A program made the position numbers and the translations under genes. The notes beneath the pieces are model-generated. The model was not told where the DNA came from, did not search any database, and saw only the letters and a list, made by a program, of their open reading frames with translations. DNA of 64,000 nt from Williamsia sp. 1138. GTDB lineage: Bacteria > Actinomycetota > Actinomycetes > Mycobacteriales > Mycobacteriaceae. Below, one piece after another: positions 36,580-45,285 of this stretch. Every line of letters begins with the position of its first letter. The stretch's first letter is position 1. The DNA lies in the NCBI RefSeq assembly GCF_002095435.2, contig NZ_MJEJ02000039.1, forward strand, positions 94,663 through 158,662, given 5' to 3'.

Positions 36580-37587
36580 ATGAAAACTTTTGCGCGACAG
36601 AACACACCGGACCGTAAAGCCTCGACGCCCGCACCCGGCGGCCCGGACGCAGGCCTCGATCACGCGTCCGTCATCAGTTCTCTGCTCGAAGCGGTTGTCG
36701 TGGTTTCGGCTCGCCGGGGCATCCGCGTCGCCAATCCCGCGGCACTCGAGCTTCTCGAGTTGGACGCACGCCACCTCGACCTCGGCGGCGGTCTTGCCGG
36801 CGTCCTGAGTTTCACCGACGCGGAGGGGTCACCCCTCACCCCGGGCTCGTATCCGGATCGGATGGTTGTCCGGACCGGACGGCCCGTGAGCGGAATGATC
36901 GTCGGCTACATTCTGCCCAGCCGGCGCCGTCTGCACCTGAAGTGCAATGCGGTGCTCGTCGACGGGAGCGATGACGACGATCCGACCATCGCGGTGTCGA
37001 TCAGGGACATCACCGAAAAGCAGGCGTCATGGCGTCGGTTGGCCTACGCCGCCCACCACGATCTCATGACCGGACTGCTCAATCGCACCGCGGCGCTCAC
37101 CCGGCTGCATGCGGCACTGACCGAGCGCCCGCACGACGACGGACCACCGCGATCTCTGGCCGTCATGTTCATCGACCTCGACCACATGAAACGGGTCAAC
37201 GACACGTTGGGCCACGCCGACGGAGACCGGGCGCTGATCGCAGTGGCCCGGCGCCTGCACTCGCTGACTCCTCCACCGGGTTTCGTCGGCCGTCTCGGCG
37301 GCGATGAGTTCATCGCCGTGATCGACAGCGATGACCGCGACGAGGTGGAGTGGATCTCGCGCACGATCCACCAGAGTCTCGCCGAACCGGTGGACATCCG
37401 CGGGCAAGGGTTCGTGATCAGTGCGAGCGTCGGGTTGGTGCGGGTTCCGGGCGACGATGACCGGTCGGCTGCCGACCTCATCCGTGACGCCGACGAAGCG
37501 ATGTACGCGGCGAAGATGGCCGGAGGCGGTCGCACGGTCGACTTCGACTCCATCGGACGCGACGGGCTTCGGTCGATCGGGGCGTGA
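36580..37587 (+). CDS. PAS-GGDEF diguanylate cyclase
   Basis: Predicted diguanylate cyclase of 335 residues, making c-di-GMP from two GTP. The PAS-like domain spans about 30-145 (ends IAVSIRDITEK); the GGDEF domain has MFIDLDHMKRVND for metal binding and an intact RLGGDEF at 238-244, and ends DADEAMYAAKMAGGGRTVDFD. No RxxD inhibitory site is visible before the loop, so product inhibition may be absent. The ATG at 36580 has GAGGGA upstream and starts the conserved part; a longer frame from 36436 overlaps the palindrome and looks non-coding. It converges on the sugar transferase gene. Confidence 0.9.
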   Translation: MKTFARQNTPDRKASTPAPGGPDAGLDHASVISSLLEAVVVVSARRGIRVANPAALELLELDARHLDLGGGLAGVLSFTDAEGSPLTPGSYPDRMVVRTGRPVSGMIVGYILPSRRRLHLKCNAVLVDGSDDDDPTIAVSIRDITEKQASWRRLAYAAHHDLMTGLLNRTAALTRLHAALTERPHDDGPPRSLAVMFIDLDHMKRVNDTLGHADGDRALIAVARRLHSLTPPPGFVGRLGGDEFIAVIDSDDRDEVEWISRTIHQSLAEPVDIRGQGFVISASVGLVRVPGDDDRSAADLIRDADEAMYAAKMAGGGRTVDFDSIGRDGLRSIGA

Positions 37588-37608
37588 AACCTTCGGCGGT
37601 CAGACTTT

Positions 37609-39009
37609 TCAGGAACCTGATCCCCGGAAGACTGCTCGTATCGTCAGAATGATGATCTTGATGTCCAGCCAGACGGACCAGTTTTCGATGTAGAAGTTGT
37701 CGTAGATCGCTCGGTCGTCGATGCTGGTGTCGCCACGAAGACCGTGGATTGCTGCCCAGCCGGTCAGGCCGACGTTGACGCGGTGGCGATCGCGGTACGA
37801 CGGAATCGATTCGGCGAACTGATTGACGAAGTGTGGTCGTTCCGGCCGTGGCCCGACCAGGGACATCTCTCCGCGGACCACATTCCACAGTTGTGGTAGT
37901 TCGTCGATCGATGTTCGCCGGATGAAGTTGCCGACCCTGTTCACCCGCACCGCACGATCGGGGTTCCAGGAGGTGTCAGATTCATCTTCGGTCACCGGCC
38001 GCATCGAGCGGAACTTGAAGAGGGTGAACTCGGTTCCGCTCCTTCCGACTCGAATCTGGCGGAAGATTATCGGCGCGTCACGGTCGGACAGGAAGACCGC
38101 GAGCGCCGTAGTGGCCAGAATCGGAGACAACAGCGTCATGGCGCTCAAGGCCACCACAAAGTCGAACAGCCGCTTGCAATGCCAATACCAGGTGCGATAG
38201 ATATCGCGCCGAACGCGCAACAGTGGAATTGTGTGAATCCGGTCCATGTCGGCGCTCAGGTGCATGAACTCGAACAAGCGGGGAACGATGAAGATCTCGC
38301 AATCGAGGCGCTCGAATTCGCGGAGCGGGGAGACCAGCTCCGAATCCGGAGCGTTTCGGAAAGCGATGATGACCGTTTCGATGGAGTGTTCGAGCACCAC
38401 ATCTCGCAGGCGTGCGTCTGGGACCACGGGGATCTGAAAGCGCTCGGTGTCGAACAACGGATCCCGGTCGATCACCACGATCGGCTCGAGCCCGAGTTCG
38501 GGATGTTCGGCAATGCTCTGGGTGAGCTTCGCGGCAACCTTCCCGCCGCCGACGATGGCGGTGCGACTGCGCTGTCCCGGCGAACGGGTTCGCCGGCGCC
38601 GTTTCACGAAGTAGTAGATGACGCGGATGGCGAAGAGAACCGCGAGCACCCCCAAAGAGACGACCAGCACGCGACTGAGCCGGATGTCCATCGCGGCCAC
38701 CAGGGATATCAGCGACACCGCAGCCAGGCAGGTGACGGCGAGCCGTGGAAGATCGTTGAGCGCCGAGAGAGTGATCTGGGCACGATAACCGCCCGACAAC
38801 TCCACAAGGAGGACCACGGTCAGTGCAACCAGGAGAGCCGTCCACGGAGGGTCGAAGAAAGAGAGCGCGACGGTCAGGGCGACCAGATCGGTCAGCAGGA
38901 GCGTGGTGTCGACCCGTCGTCGCTGCCTCAGATTGTATTTCGCGGTGACACGGCCGACGACGCCCAGCCTTCTCACGGCTACGCGGGAATGTTCAGGGCG
39001 GTTCAGCAT
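37609..39009 (-). CDS. Polyprenyl-phosphate glycosyl-1-phosphate transferase
   Basis: Initiating enzyme of a Wzx/Wzy-type pathway (466 residues), moving a sugar-1-phosphate from a nucleotide sugar to undecaprenyl phosphate. Four N-terminal membrane segments are followed by a Rossmann-like domain (AIVGGGKVAAKLTQ), another membrane helix and the C-terminal bacterial sugar transferase domain with KRLFDF, FKFRSM, SIDELPQLWNV and SLVGPRPE. This is the WcaJ/WbaP-like layout. The ATG at 39009 begins a plausible N-terminus; the longer frame adds a basic, low-complexity stretch. It is the only initiating transferase in the window and may serve both polysaccharide loci. Confidence 0.92.
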   Translation of the reverse strand: MLNRPEHSRVAVRRLGVVGRVTAKYNLRQRRRVDTTLLLTDLVALTVALSFFDPPWTALLVALTVVLLVELSGGYRAQITLSALNDLPRLAVTCLAAVSLISLVAAMDIRLSRVLVVSLGVLAVLFAIRVIYYFVKRRRRTRSPGQRSRTAIVGGGKVAAKLTQSIAEHPELGLEPIVVIDRDPLFDTERFQIPVVPDARLRDVVLEHSIETVIIAFRNAPDSELVSPLREFERLDCEIFIVPRLFEFMHLSADMDRIHTIPLLRVRRDIYRTWYWHCKRLFDFVVALSAMTLLSPILATTALAVFLSDRDAPIIFRQIRVGRSGTEFTLFKFRSMRPVTEDESDTSWNPDRAVRVNRVGNFIRRTSIDELPQLWNVVRGEMSLVGPRPERPHFVNQFAESIPSYRDRHRVNVGLTGWAAIHGLRGDTSIDDRAIYDNFYIENWSVWLDIKIIILTIRAVFRGSGS

Positions 39010-39112
39010 TCTCGGTTCTCTGGAGGATCTCTGGGCGGCGGGTGACTCATGGACTGTGTGATTCGGAACGCTGCGGATATGACTGCCGTCGCGCTGCTTT
39101 CTCAACGGAAAG

Positions 39113-40375
39113 TCAAGGCAACGTGAATGCCTTGTCGTACTGCGCAAAGACCGCCTTGCGAGAATACTCCGCATCGAAATGGTTTCGCGCGGCGTCCGCT
39201 ATGGCGGCGTTGTAGGCGGGGGACGTGAGGTCGAGCAGGTGCGTCATGAATTCGCTCGTCGAGTCGGCCACCAGAACACCGTGCTGCGGGCCGGAGGAAA
39301 TACCGTCGGCACCGACAGGCGTGGATACCACCGGGATTCCGCGGCCGAGCGCCTCGATCACCTTGAGTTTGATCCCAGATCCGAACCGTAAGGGATTGAT
39401 CATCGCTGCGGCGCGGGTCAGAGCCGCGGACAGGTCTGGCGCGAATCCCTCCAGGGATACGGTTTGGGGGTGTTGCGCGGCCGCCGCGACCAAACCGGGC
39501 AGCGGATCCCGGCCGAATATCTTGAGGGTGGCGTCGGGGCGTTCGGCAAGCAGTTTTGGCCAAGTCGAATCGATGAAAGTGCGTAGACCGTCGTCGTTAT
39601 GCGGCAGAGAGAGCAGGCCAAGGAACACGAACTCGGGTGCACCCTGATAGTCCCGGTTCGTTTGGGTCGGGGTGCTGATCAACGGCGGGATCGACTGCGT
39701 TTGGTTCTCGCCGACTCGGGCTCGTCGACGCAACAGGTCCGCCTCGTGCGAGTTGACGAGCAGACTTCTGCGAAAGCGGCGGGCGACCCGGTCTTCACTG
39801 CGCTCGACGAGGCGGCGTTCGGCGCGCAGCAGGGCTCGCTGACCCTGTTTGTTCTCGGCGATGGGCCGCAGAGCGGCCGGGACGTGCTCAGCGAAGTTGC
39901 CGAGGGGTTGAATGTTTACGTCGGAGTACTCTTCGGCTGCCCGCAGCATTGCGGCATACCGCTCCGAGAAGAGGTCGTCGAGATAGCAGATCTGCTTGTC
40001 GAGGCCGGTCTCCGAGGCGTACTGCGCGGTGCGGACGGTGTCGAAGATCTCGAGGCCGAGATCCAGCTGCTGGAGAACACGGGCGATTTCTCTACCGGTC
40101 TCCTTCGACCGCAACAGTGACTCTTGCAGGCTTGCGCGCCCAGTTCCCGCGCCAAGCACTGCATTGCCCAGGGCCGCGATGGCACGTGGTTTCGGAATTG
40201 CGTGGAGCGGCACGGGGAAGTCAGCACCAGCGTGGCCACCGATCAGGAGGTAGTGCACGTTTTCCGCGCCGAATCGTTCTGAGAAGTATTCGATCAGGCC
40301 TGCGAGGACAACCTTCTTGCCGGCATCGATCGGATACGGTCGGACGGCACTGATCAACCCGACTGTTTCCGTCAT
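39113..40375 (-). CDS. Glycosyltransferase (GT4/GT1 C-terminal type)
   Basis: GT-B glycosyltransferase of 420 residues. The C-terminal donor domain is clear: EFVFLGLLSLPHNDDGL, LKIFGRDPLPGL, then MINPLRFGSGIKLKVIEALGRGIPVVST, a well-known signature for this group. The N-terminal half is long and charged. A strong GGAGGG ribosome site precedes the ATG at 40375. It is transcribed with the sugar transferase, 103 nt ahead of it, and divergently from the flippase operon, probably adding the second sugar. Donor and acceptor are not predictable from sequence. Confidence 0.88.
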   Translation of the reverse strand: MTETVGLISAVRPYPIDAGKKVVLAGLIEYFSERFGAENVHYLLIGGHAGADFPVPLHAIPKPRAIAALGNAVLGAGTGRASLQESLLRSKETGREIARVLQQLDLGLEIFDTVRTAQYASETGLDKQICYLDDLFSERYAAMLRAAEEYSDVNIQPLGNFAEHVPAALRPIAENKQGQRALLRAERRLVERSEDRVARRFRRSLLVNSHEADLLRRRARVGENQTQSIPPLISTPTQTNRDYQGAPEFVFLGLLSLPHNDDGLRTFIDSTWPKLLAERPDATLKIFGRDPLPGLVAAAAQHPQTVSLEGFAPDLSAALTRAAAMINPLRFGSGIKLKVIEALGRGIPVVSTPVGADGISSGPQHGVLVADSTSEFMTHLLDLTSPAYNAAIADAARNHFDAEYSRKAVFAQYDKAFTLP

Positions 40376-40555
40376 TTACCCTCCATCGTCGCAGCGTCGA
40401 CGCGCTCAGACTGTATCGCGAACGCAACAGGTAATGCAGGCCTCGTTGAATCCGTCACTATTTTGGTTTCTGGCGAGATCCTACGACTAGAGTTGGGTTG
40501 TTCTATCTCCGGGGGATGGAACGCAAATGTCCGGAATGCGCATTCGGCGTCGGGA

Positions 40556-42529
40556 ATGAAGAAAGCGAAGCTTCACATGCACGCCCTTCGTCGCCGGCCC
40601 GTCTCTGAGCCGAGCAGGCCGGACCCCGATCCCGTCGCGATTCCTGAATTGACTGGGTTCACAGGGTCATTGTGGGCGGCGCAGACCGACGTTCTGGAGC
40701 GAATAGACATCTCGTCGCCCCGGTGGGATTCACCCACCGACGTTTTTGATCGTGTCGATGAACCCACGCCGGCGACGGGCAAACAGGCCGCCTGGAATTA
40801 CCTCGTTTTCGCGCTCAGCAAGAGTTCCACTCTGATCATGACGATCATTTTGGCACGTCTATTGAATCCCGAGGAGTTCGGCTTATTCGCTTTTGCGCTG
40901 CTCGTGGTCAATCTCTTCGATTTCGTCAAAGATCTCGGTATCGGTGCCTCGCTCGTCCAGAGTCGGCGAAGTTGGGCCCGTATTGCGCCGACCGGGCTGA
41001 CCCTGTCGGTTGTTTTCGGTGTCTTGATCGGTGGTGTGCTCGCGGCCTCCGCGGGGTTGACCTCGCGGCTCGTCGGGCATCCGGATCTGGAACCGTTGAT
41101 CCAGGTGCTCGCCATCGGCCTGACCATCTCGGCACTCAGTGTGGTGCCGATGGCGTCGCTGCGACGCAAGATCGACTTCAAAGGCCGGATATTTCCTGAG
41201 TTCGTCGGCGCGCTGCTGAAGACCGTGCTCACCATCGGGCTGGCGGTGGGCGGGCTAGGAGTGTGGAGCCTGATCTGGGGACAGCTCCTCGGCGTGACGG
41301 TGACCATGTTGCTCTACTGGAGGGTCGCTGGGTCGTCGCTCCAGTTCGGTTATGACGGCGAGACGGCACGTGCTCTGCTCAAGTTCGGCCTACCGGTCAC
41401 CGCCGTGACGCTGTTGGCGTTCGGGATCTACAACATCGACTACCTTGCCGTCGGAACGCGGCTCGGTGACGCCGAGCTGGGCCTGTACACGCTGGCCTAC
41501 CGCGTCCCGGAATTGCTGGTCCTGAGTCTCTGCGGCGTCATCAGTGAGGTCCTGTTCAGCTCGCTCTCCCGTTTGCAACACGATCTACCCTCCCTCGGCA
41601 AGCACTACCTGCAGACGCTCGGTGTGGTGGTAGCACTGACCGCACCGATCGGTATCGGACTCGCTGTCGGGGCCGACGCTTTGATCGCGACGATGTACGG
41701 CCCCAGTTACTCGGCGGCGGGACCGATGCTCGCGGTGCTCGCTCTGTATGCGGTGATCTACTCCGCCTCTTTCCATTCTGGCGATGTCTACAAGGCCATC
41801 GGCAGGCCGAGCGTCCTGACGGCGATCAACGCCGGCAAGTTCGCGGCACTCATCGTCCCGATCTGGTGGGCGGCGGGCCACAGCGCGGTCATGGTCGCGG
41901 TGGTGTTGCTCGGTGTCGAGCTCGTGCACTTCGCGGTGCGAATGCGGGTCGTCCACCGCGTCTTGACGCTGTCCTGGCCGGAGCTGCTGGTCACCATCGC
42001 CCGTCCACTCTCCGCCGCGGTGGTGATGGGTGGGGTGCTACTCGGTGTGAACCACCTCTGCCGGAACCTCCCGGCCCCTGCGCTTCTCGCGGTGCTGGCG
42101 ATTGCCGGACTTGCTGTCTACATCGTCGTGGTCCGGTTCACCGCCCCAGAGCTTTTCGCGATGGTGTCGGGGCCGGTTCTTCGTAAGCTCGGACGTGAGC
42201 CCGCCCCAGACCTGAACCCCGCAGGCCCGAAGCCCGCCAACCTGTACCCGGTGGATCCGGAACCGATGACCTTTCTGCATACGTCCCCGGAGCCGAGATC
42301 CCCGGCCACGGCCACCGTTAATGGCTCAGGTGGCCGGCACCGTGCCGGACCCGATCACCGCCCCCTGGTCCCGGCAGGCAAGACCGGTGGCGGCGGCCGG
42401 CATCGGGCCGCGCCCGTTTCGCAGCCGCAACCATCTTTGATGTCTAATTCACGGGAACTGCGGCCATCGGCCGAGTCAGATTCTCGAGGTCGGCACCTCC
42501 ACGTGTCGCAAACCAGAGGAAATAAATGA
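40556..42529 (+). CDS. Wzx/MurJ-like flippase with long terminal extensions
   Basis: Protein of 657 residues, longer than typical Wzx. About 14 membrane segments span residues 80-540 (AAWNYLVFALSKSSTLIMTIILARLLNPEEFGLFAF at the start). The first 79 residues are cytoplasmic and contain two copies of a TDV(L/F)(E/D)R(I/V)D motif at 44-51 and 61-68. The last about 119 residues are Pro/Arg/His-rich and look disordered. The core should flip lipid-linked oligosaccharide for the second locus; the extensions may bind partners. The ATG at 40556 is the likeliest of several starts. It overlaps the Wzz-like gene by 4 nt. Confidence 0.85.
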   Translation: MKKAKLHMHALRRRPVSEPSRPDPDPVAIPELTGFTGSLWAAQTDVLERIDISSPRWDSPTDVFDRVDEPTPATGKQAAWNYLVFALSKSSTLIMTIILARLLNPEEFGLFAFALLVVNLFDFVKDLGIGASLVQSRRSWARIAPTGLTLSVVFGVLIGGVLAASAGLTSRLVGHPDLEPLIQVLAIGLTISALSVVPMASLRRKIDFKGRIFPEFVGALLKTVLTIGLAVGGLGVWSLIWGQLLGVTVTMLLYWRVAGSSLQFGYDGETARALLKFGLPVTAVTLLAFGIYNIDYLAVGTRLGDAELGLYTLAYRVPELLVLSLCGVISEVLFSSLSRLQHDLPSLGKHYLQTLGVVVALTAPIGIGLAVGADALIATMYGPSYSAAGPMLAVLALYAVIYSASFHSGDVYKAIGRPSVLTAINAGKFAALIVPIWWAAGHSAVMVAVVLLGVELVHFAVRMRVVHRVLTLSWPELLVTIARPLSAAVVMGGVLLGVNHLCRNLPAPALLAVLAIAGLAVYIVVVRFTAPELFAMVSGPVLRKLGREPAPDLNPAGPKPANLYPVDPEPMTFLHTSPEPRSPATATVNGSGGRHRAGPDHRPLVPAGKTGGGGRHRAAPVSQPQPSLMSNSRELRPSAESDSRGRHLHVSQTRGNK

Positions 42530-43251
42530 TGAAAACCCTTCGCGGCTCGGCCCGGAAGGTCGTGGCGCTCGGCGCCCTTGTCGGCCTGCTGCTCGGGATC
42601 GTTGCTGCCCTTGTTTTCTCGGCCGTGCAGTCGCCGAACTACGAGGCGAAGGCTGTCGTGGTGATGATGCCGGCCCCGGGCGTCCCGGTGGCGGAGACGT
42701 CTTACTACTGGGAAATCCTGAGCCGCGGCCAGGTCACGCGCACGGCCGCCATCGTGCTCGCCGACCACAATTGGATGGACGATGCGGCGCAGGCGGCGGG
42801 GGTTCCCGAGAGCGATCTCACCCTGACCACCGGTGCCGTCGCCGACACCACTCTGATCGAACTGACGATGAGCGCTGGTTCAGCCGACGCGGCGGAGAAG
42901 TCGCTGACGAAACTGATCGAGGTTGCTTCTCCCGACGCTGCGAAGATCTCCGGCCCGTTTGTGCTGAAGGTGATCTCGTCTCCCGAGGGTAGCGCCGAGA
43001 AATCGGGGATCTCGAGCGCGCAACTGGTTCCCGCGGCGGCGATCGCCGGACTGGTTCTGGGGGCCGGGATCGCATTGCTTTTGACGCGCATCGGCGGTGT
43101 CGGGACAGCAGTGTCACAGGCACCCGCTGGCCCCCCGGTCGAACCAGCACCCAAGCCGGATCCGCGTGTGGAACCGAAACCCGACTCGAATCTGGAGTCG
43201 AAGCCGGAGCCGGACGGTGGGCAAGACGTGTCGCAGAAGACGTCCGAGTAG
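42526..43251 (+). CDS. Wzz-like chain-length protein without kinase domain
   Basis: Membrane protein of 241 residues. Helices at about 10-33 and 166-186 flank an extracytoplasmic domain that starts SPNYEAKAVVVMMPAPG, the place where Wzz proteins have their conserved beta strands. The C-terminal 45 residues are a cytoplasmic Pro/Glu/Lys tail with short repeats (PKPDP, PKPDS, KPEPD). There is no BY-kinase domain, unlike the fusion at 9708-11198. AGAGGA precedes a double ATG (42526 and 42529), either of which may be used. It lies between flippase and polymerase genes and probably tunes polymer length. Confidence 0.78.
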   Translation: MMKTLRGSARKVVALGALVGLLLGIVAALVFSAVQSPNYEAKAVVVMMPAPGVPVAETSYYWEILSRGQVTRTAAIVLADHNWMDDAAQAAGVPESDLTLTTGAVADTTLIELTMSAGSADAAEKSLTKLIEVASPDAAKISGPFVLKVISSPEGSAEKSGISSAQLVPAAAIAGLVLGAGIALLLTRIGGVGTAVSQAPAGPPVEPAPKPDPRVEPKPDSNLESKPEPDGGQDVSQKTSE

Positions 43252-43260
43252 AAACCGGCA

Positions 43261-45285
43261 ATGACAACGAAGATCAGAACGGCTGAGGAGCCCAGCGTGA
43301 GAGCCGGGCCGGCTCTCACGGCCAACGACCTCGCCGTGTTCCTGATCGGAACCGGACTGGCCCTTGTCGCTGCGATCACGCAGCTCGGGCCTCGGATCTC
43401 GCTGCTGATGATCGTGCCCGCGGGTGTGGCGCTCGGTGTGTACGCAATGCGCCGCCCACTTGTCACGCTCCTGCTGCTCGTCGTCGCGGAGACGTTGAAC
43501 CTGGCAGGTGTTGTCGCCCTGCATGTCTCGTTGCCGGTGTTCCCCGCCTCGCTGGCGCTGGGGCTGTTGACGATCGCCCTCGCCCTGCGAGATCCCGGTT
43601 TGCGAGCACGACTGAATCGCTGGACGGTCGTCTTCGCCGGTCTGATCTGCGTGTACCTGGCGACGCAGGCCGTCGCAATCATAGGCAGCGTGGACCTGCA
43701 GGAGTCCACCTGGACCATCAGGCGGATCGTCCTCGACTGCGCGTTCTTGATGATCGTCTTCGTGCTGGCGCAGTTCACTGCGCGGCCATGGACGGTTGCG
43801 GTCGCCATCGTCGTTCCACTGGCGGTGTTATCACTGCTGGCTCTGGTGAACGAGCTCGTCTTCGCCGGGGGCTCATCGTTTTTCGGCTTCTCGACGGTCA
43901 CTGAAGCCTCGGGCGAACTGACCACCACGCTCCGATACGGTGGCCCACTTCCAGATTCGAACTTCTGGGGCCGGAATCTTGTCATGGGTCTGCCCCTGGC
44001 TTGTGCCCTGATCCACCGGTCGGTCCGCTCGAGAGACACCCGTGCGGCCATCCTGTGGGGCGCGTCTGTGCTCGCGCTCCTCGCGGGCATTTATCTCACC
44101 CAGTCCCGGGGCACCTTCGTCGCGGCAGCGGCGGGGCTTGTCGTCTGGATCGTCTTGAGCGGCCCGACCGTCCGGAAGTGGAGTCTGCTCGCATTTCCGC
44201 TGATGGGATTGATGTTTTTTGTCCCCGGCATCGGGAACCGGCTCACAGCGCTCTATGACGATGTCTTCGGGGCGAACGTCGACTACGGAATCGATCCTTC
44301 GATCCTCGGCCGCAAAGCAGCGCAAGAGATCGCGTGGGCGATGTTCGACGATCGGCCGATCTACGGCTTCGGGCCCGGTACCTATTACACCCAGGTTCCG
44401 GAATACGCGGGGACCGTCCAGACCGCGGTGGTTCACCCCACCGACGCCCCCCATAATCTTTATGCCCAGCTCGCTGCGGAATCAGGCATCGTCGGGCTGA
44501 CCGGATGGCTGGTGATGGTCATCGGAATCGTCGGCCTGCTCGCCCTGCGGCTCTACTCGAATCCGTCGGTGCGCGACCGTGTTCTGATGGCTGCTGCAGT
44601 GGCGGCCGTTGCCGCATGGTCGGTGGCGAGCATCTTTCTTCACCTCGCCTATTTCCGATCGTTCGCGCTGGTCCTCGCGCTTGCCGGGGCGATGGGCGCG
44701 GCCGGGGGTCCATTTACGGCCGAGGCCACGCGAGGATTTGCTCGCGGTGTCGCAGTGACGATCACGACGGCGGTCGCCGGTGTGCTGGCCGCAGGAGCCG
44801 TACTGTGGTCCACGACAATTACCGAGACCACGGCGACCCAGGAGCTCATGTTGCTACCGCCGGGAACCTCAACGGACGACGGGTATGGCTATGCGCTCGA
44901 CATCCGTTCGCGCTCACCTGTCCTCCCGACCTATGCGGCGATCATGAGGTCGGCGGAGCGTTCGGCGACGGTCACCGCCGACCCTGTTCGTGGGGTGGTG
45001 ACCATCAGTCGAACCGGCCCCGACGCCGCTGCCGCCCGCGATGAACTCAAAGCCGACGTGGACCTCGCACTCGAACGGGTCCGAGCGGTCGACGCCGACA
45101 GCGACTACTCGATCGTCGACGTCGGTCTCCAGGTGACCAGCGAACCAACCCATTCCGGGCCGGCCACAGCAGTCGCACTGCTGGTCGGTGCGGCGGCTGC
45201 GGTCGGTGTCGGATTGGCGATTCGCAGATTCGCGGGCCGACCAGTGGGCGTCCCTCGGCGCACAACAGCGGGGACTGCGCCATGA
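43261..45285 (+). CDS. Wzy/O-antigen-ligase-like polymerase with C-terminal Wzz-like domain
   Basis: Membrane protein of 674 residues. About 11 helices carry the O-antigen ligase/polymerase signature HNLYAQLAAESGIVGL near residue 400, preceded by a loop with YGFGPGTYY. The last about 170 residues form a separate unit: a helix (VTITTAVAGVLAAGAVLW), a soluble alpha/beta region with LALERVRAVDADSDYSIVDVG, and a closing helix (AVALLVGAAAAVGVGLAI). That helix-domain-helix layout resembles a small chain-length regulator fused to the polymerase; this is inference. The gene follows the Wzz-like gene by 9 nt and overlaps the next glycosyltransferase by 4 nt. Confidence 0.82.
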   Translation: MTTKIRTAEEPSVRAGPALTANDLAVFLIGTGLALVAAITQLGPRISLLMIVPAGVALGVYAMRRPLVTLLLLVVAETLNLAGVVALHVSLPVFPASLALGLLTIALALRDPGLRARLNRWTVVFAGLICVYLATQAVAIIGSVDLQESTWTIRRIVLDCAFLMIVFVLAQFTARPWTVAVAIVVPLAVLSLLALVNELVFAGGSSFFGFSTVTEASGELTTTLRYGGPLPDSNFWGRNLVMGLPLACALIHRSVRSRDTRAAILWGASVLALLAGIYLTQSRGTFVAAAAGLVVWIVLSGPTVRKWSLLAFPLMGLMFFVPGIGNRLTALYDDVFGANVDYGIDPSILGRKAAQEIAWAMFDDRPIYGFGPGTYYTQVPEYAGTVQTAVVHPTDAPHNLYAQLAAESGIVGLTGWLVMVIGIVGLLALRLYSNPSVRDRVLMAAAVAAVAAWSVASIFLHLAYFRSFALVLALAGAMGAAGGPFTAEATRGFARGVAVTITTAVAGVLAAGAVLWSTTITETTATQELMLLPPGTSTDDGYGYALDIRSRSPVLPTYAAIMRSAERSATVTADPVRGVVTISRTGPDAAAARDELKADVDLALERVRAVDADSDYSIVDVGLQVTSEPTHSGPATAVALLVGAAAAVGVGLAIRRFAGRPVGVPRRTTAGTAP

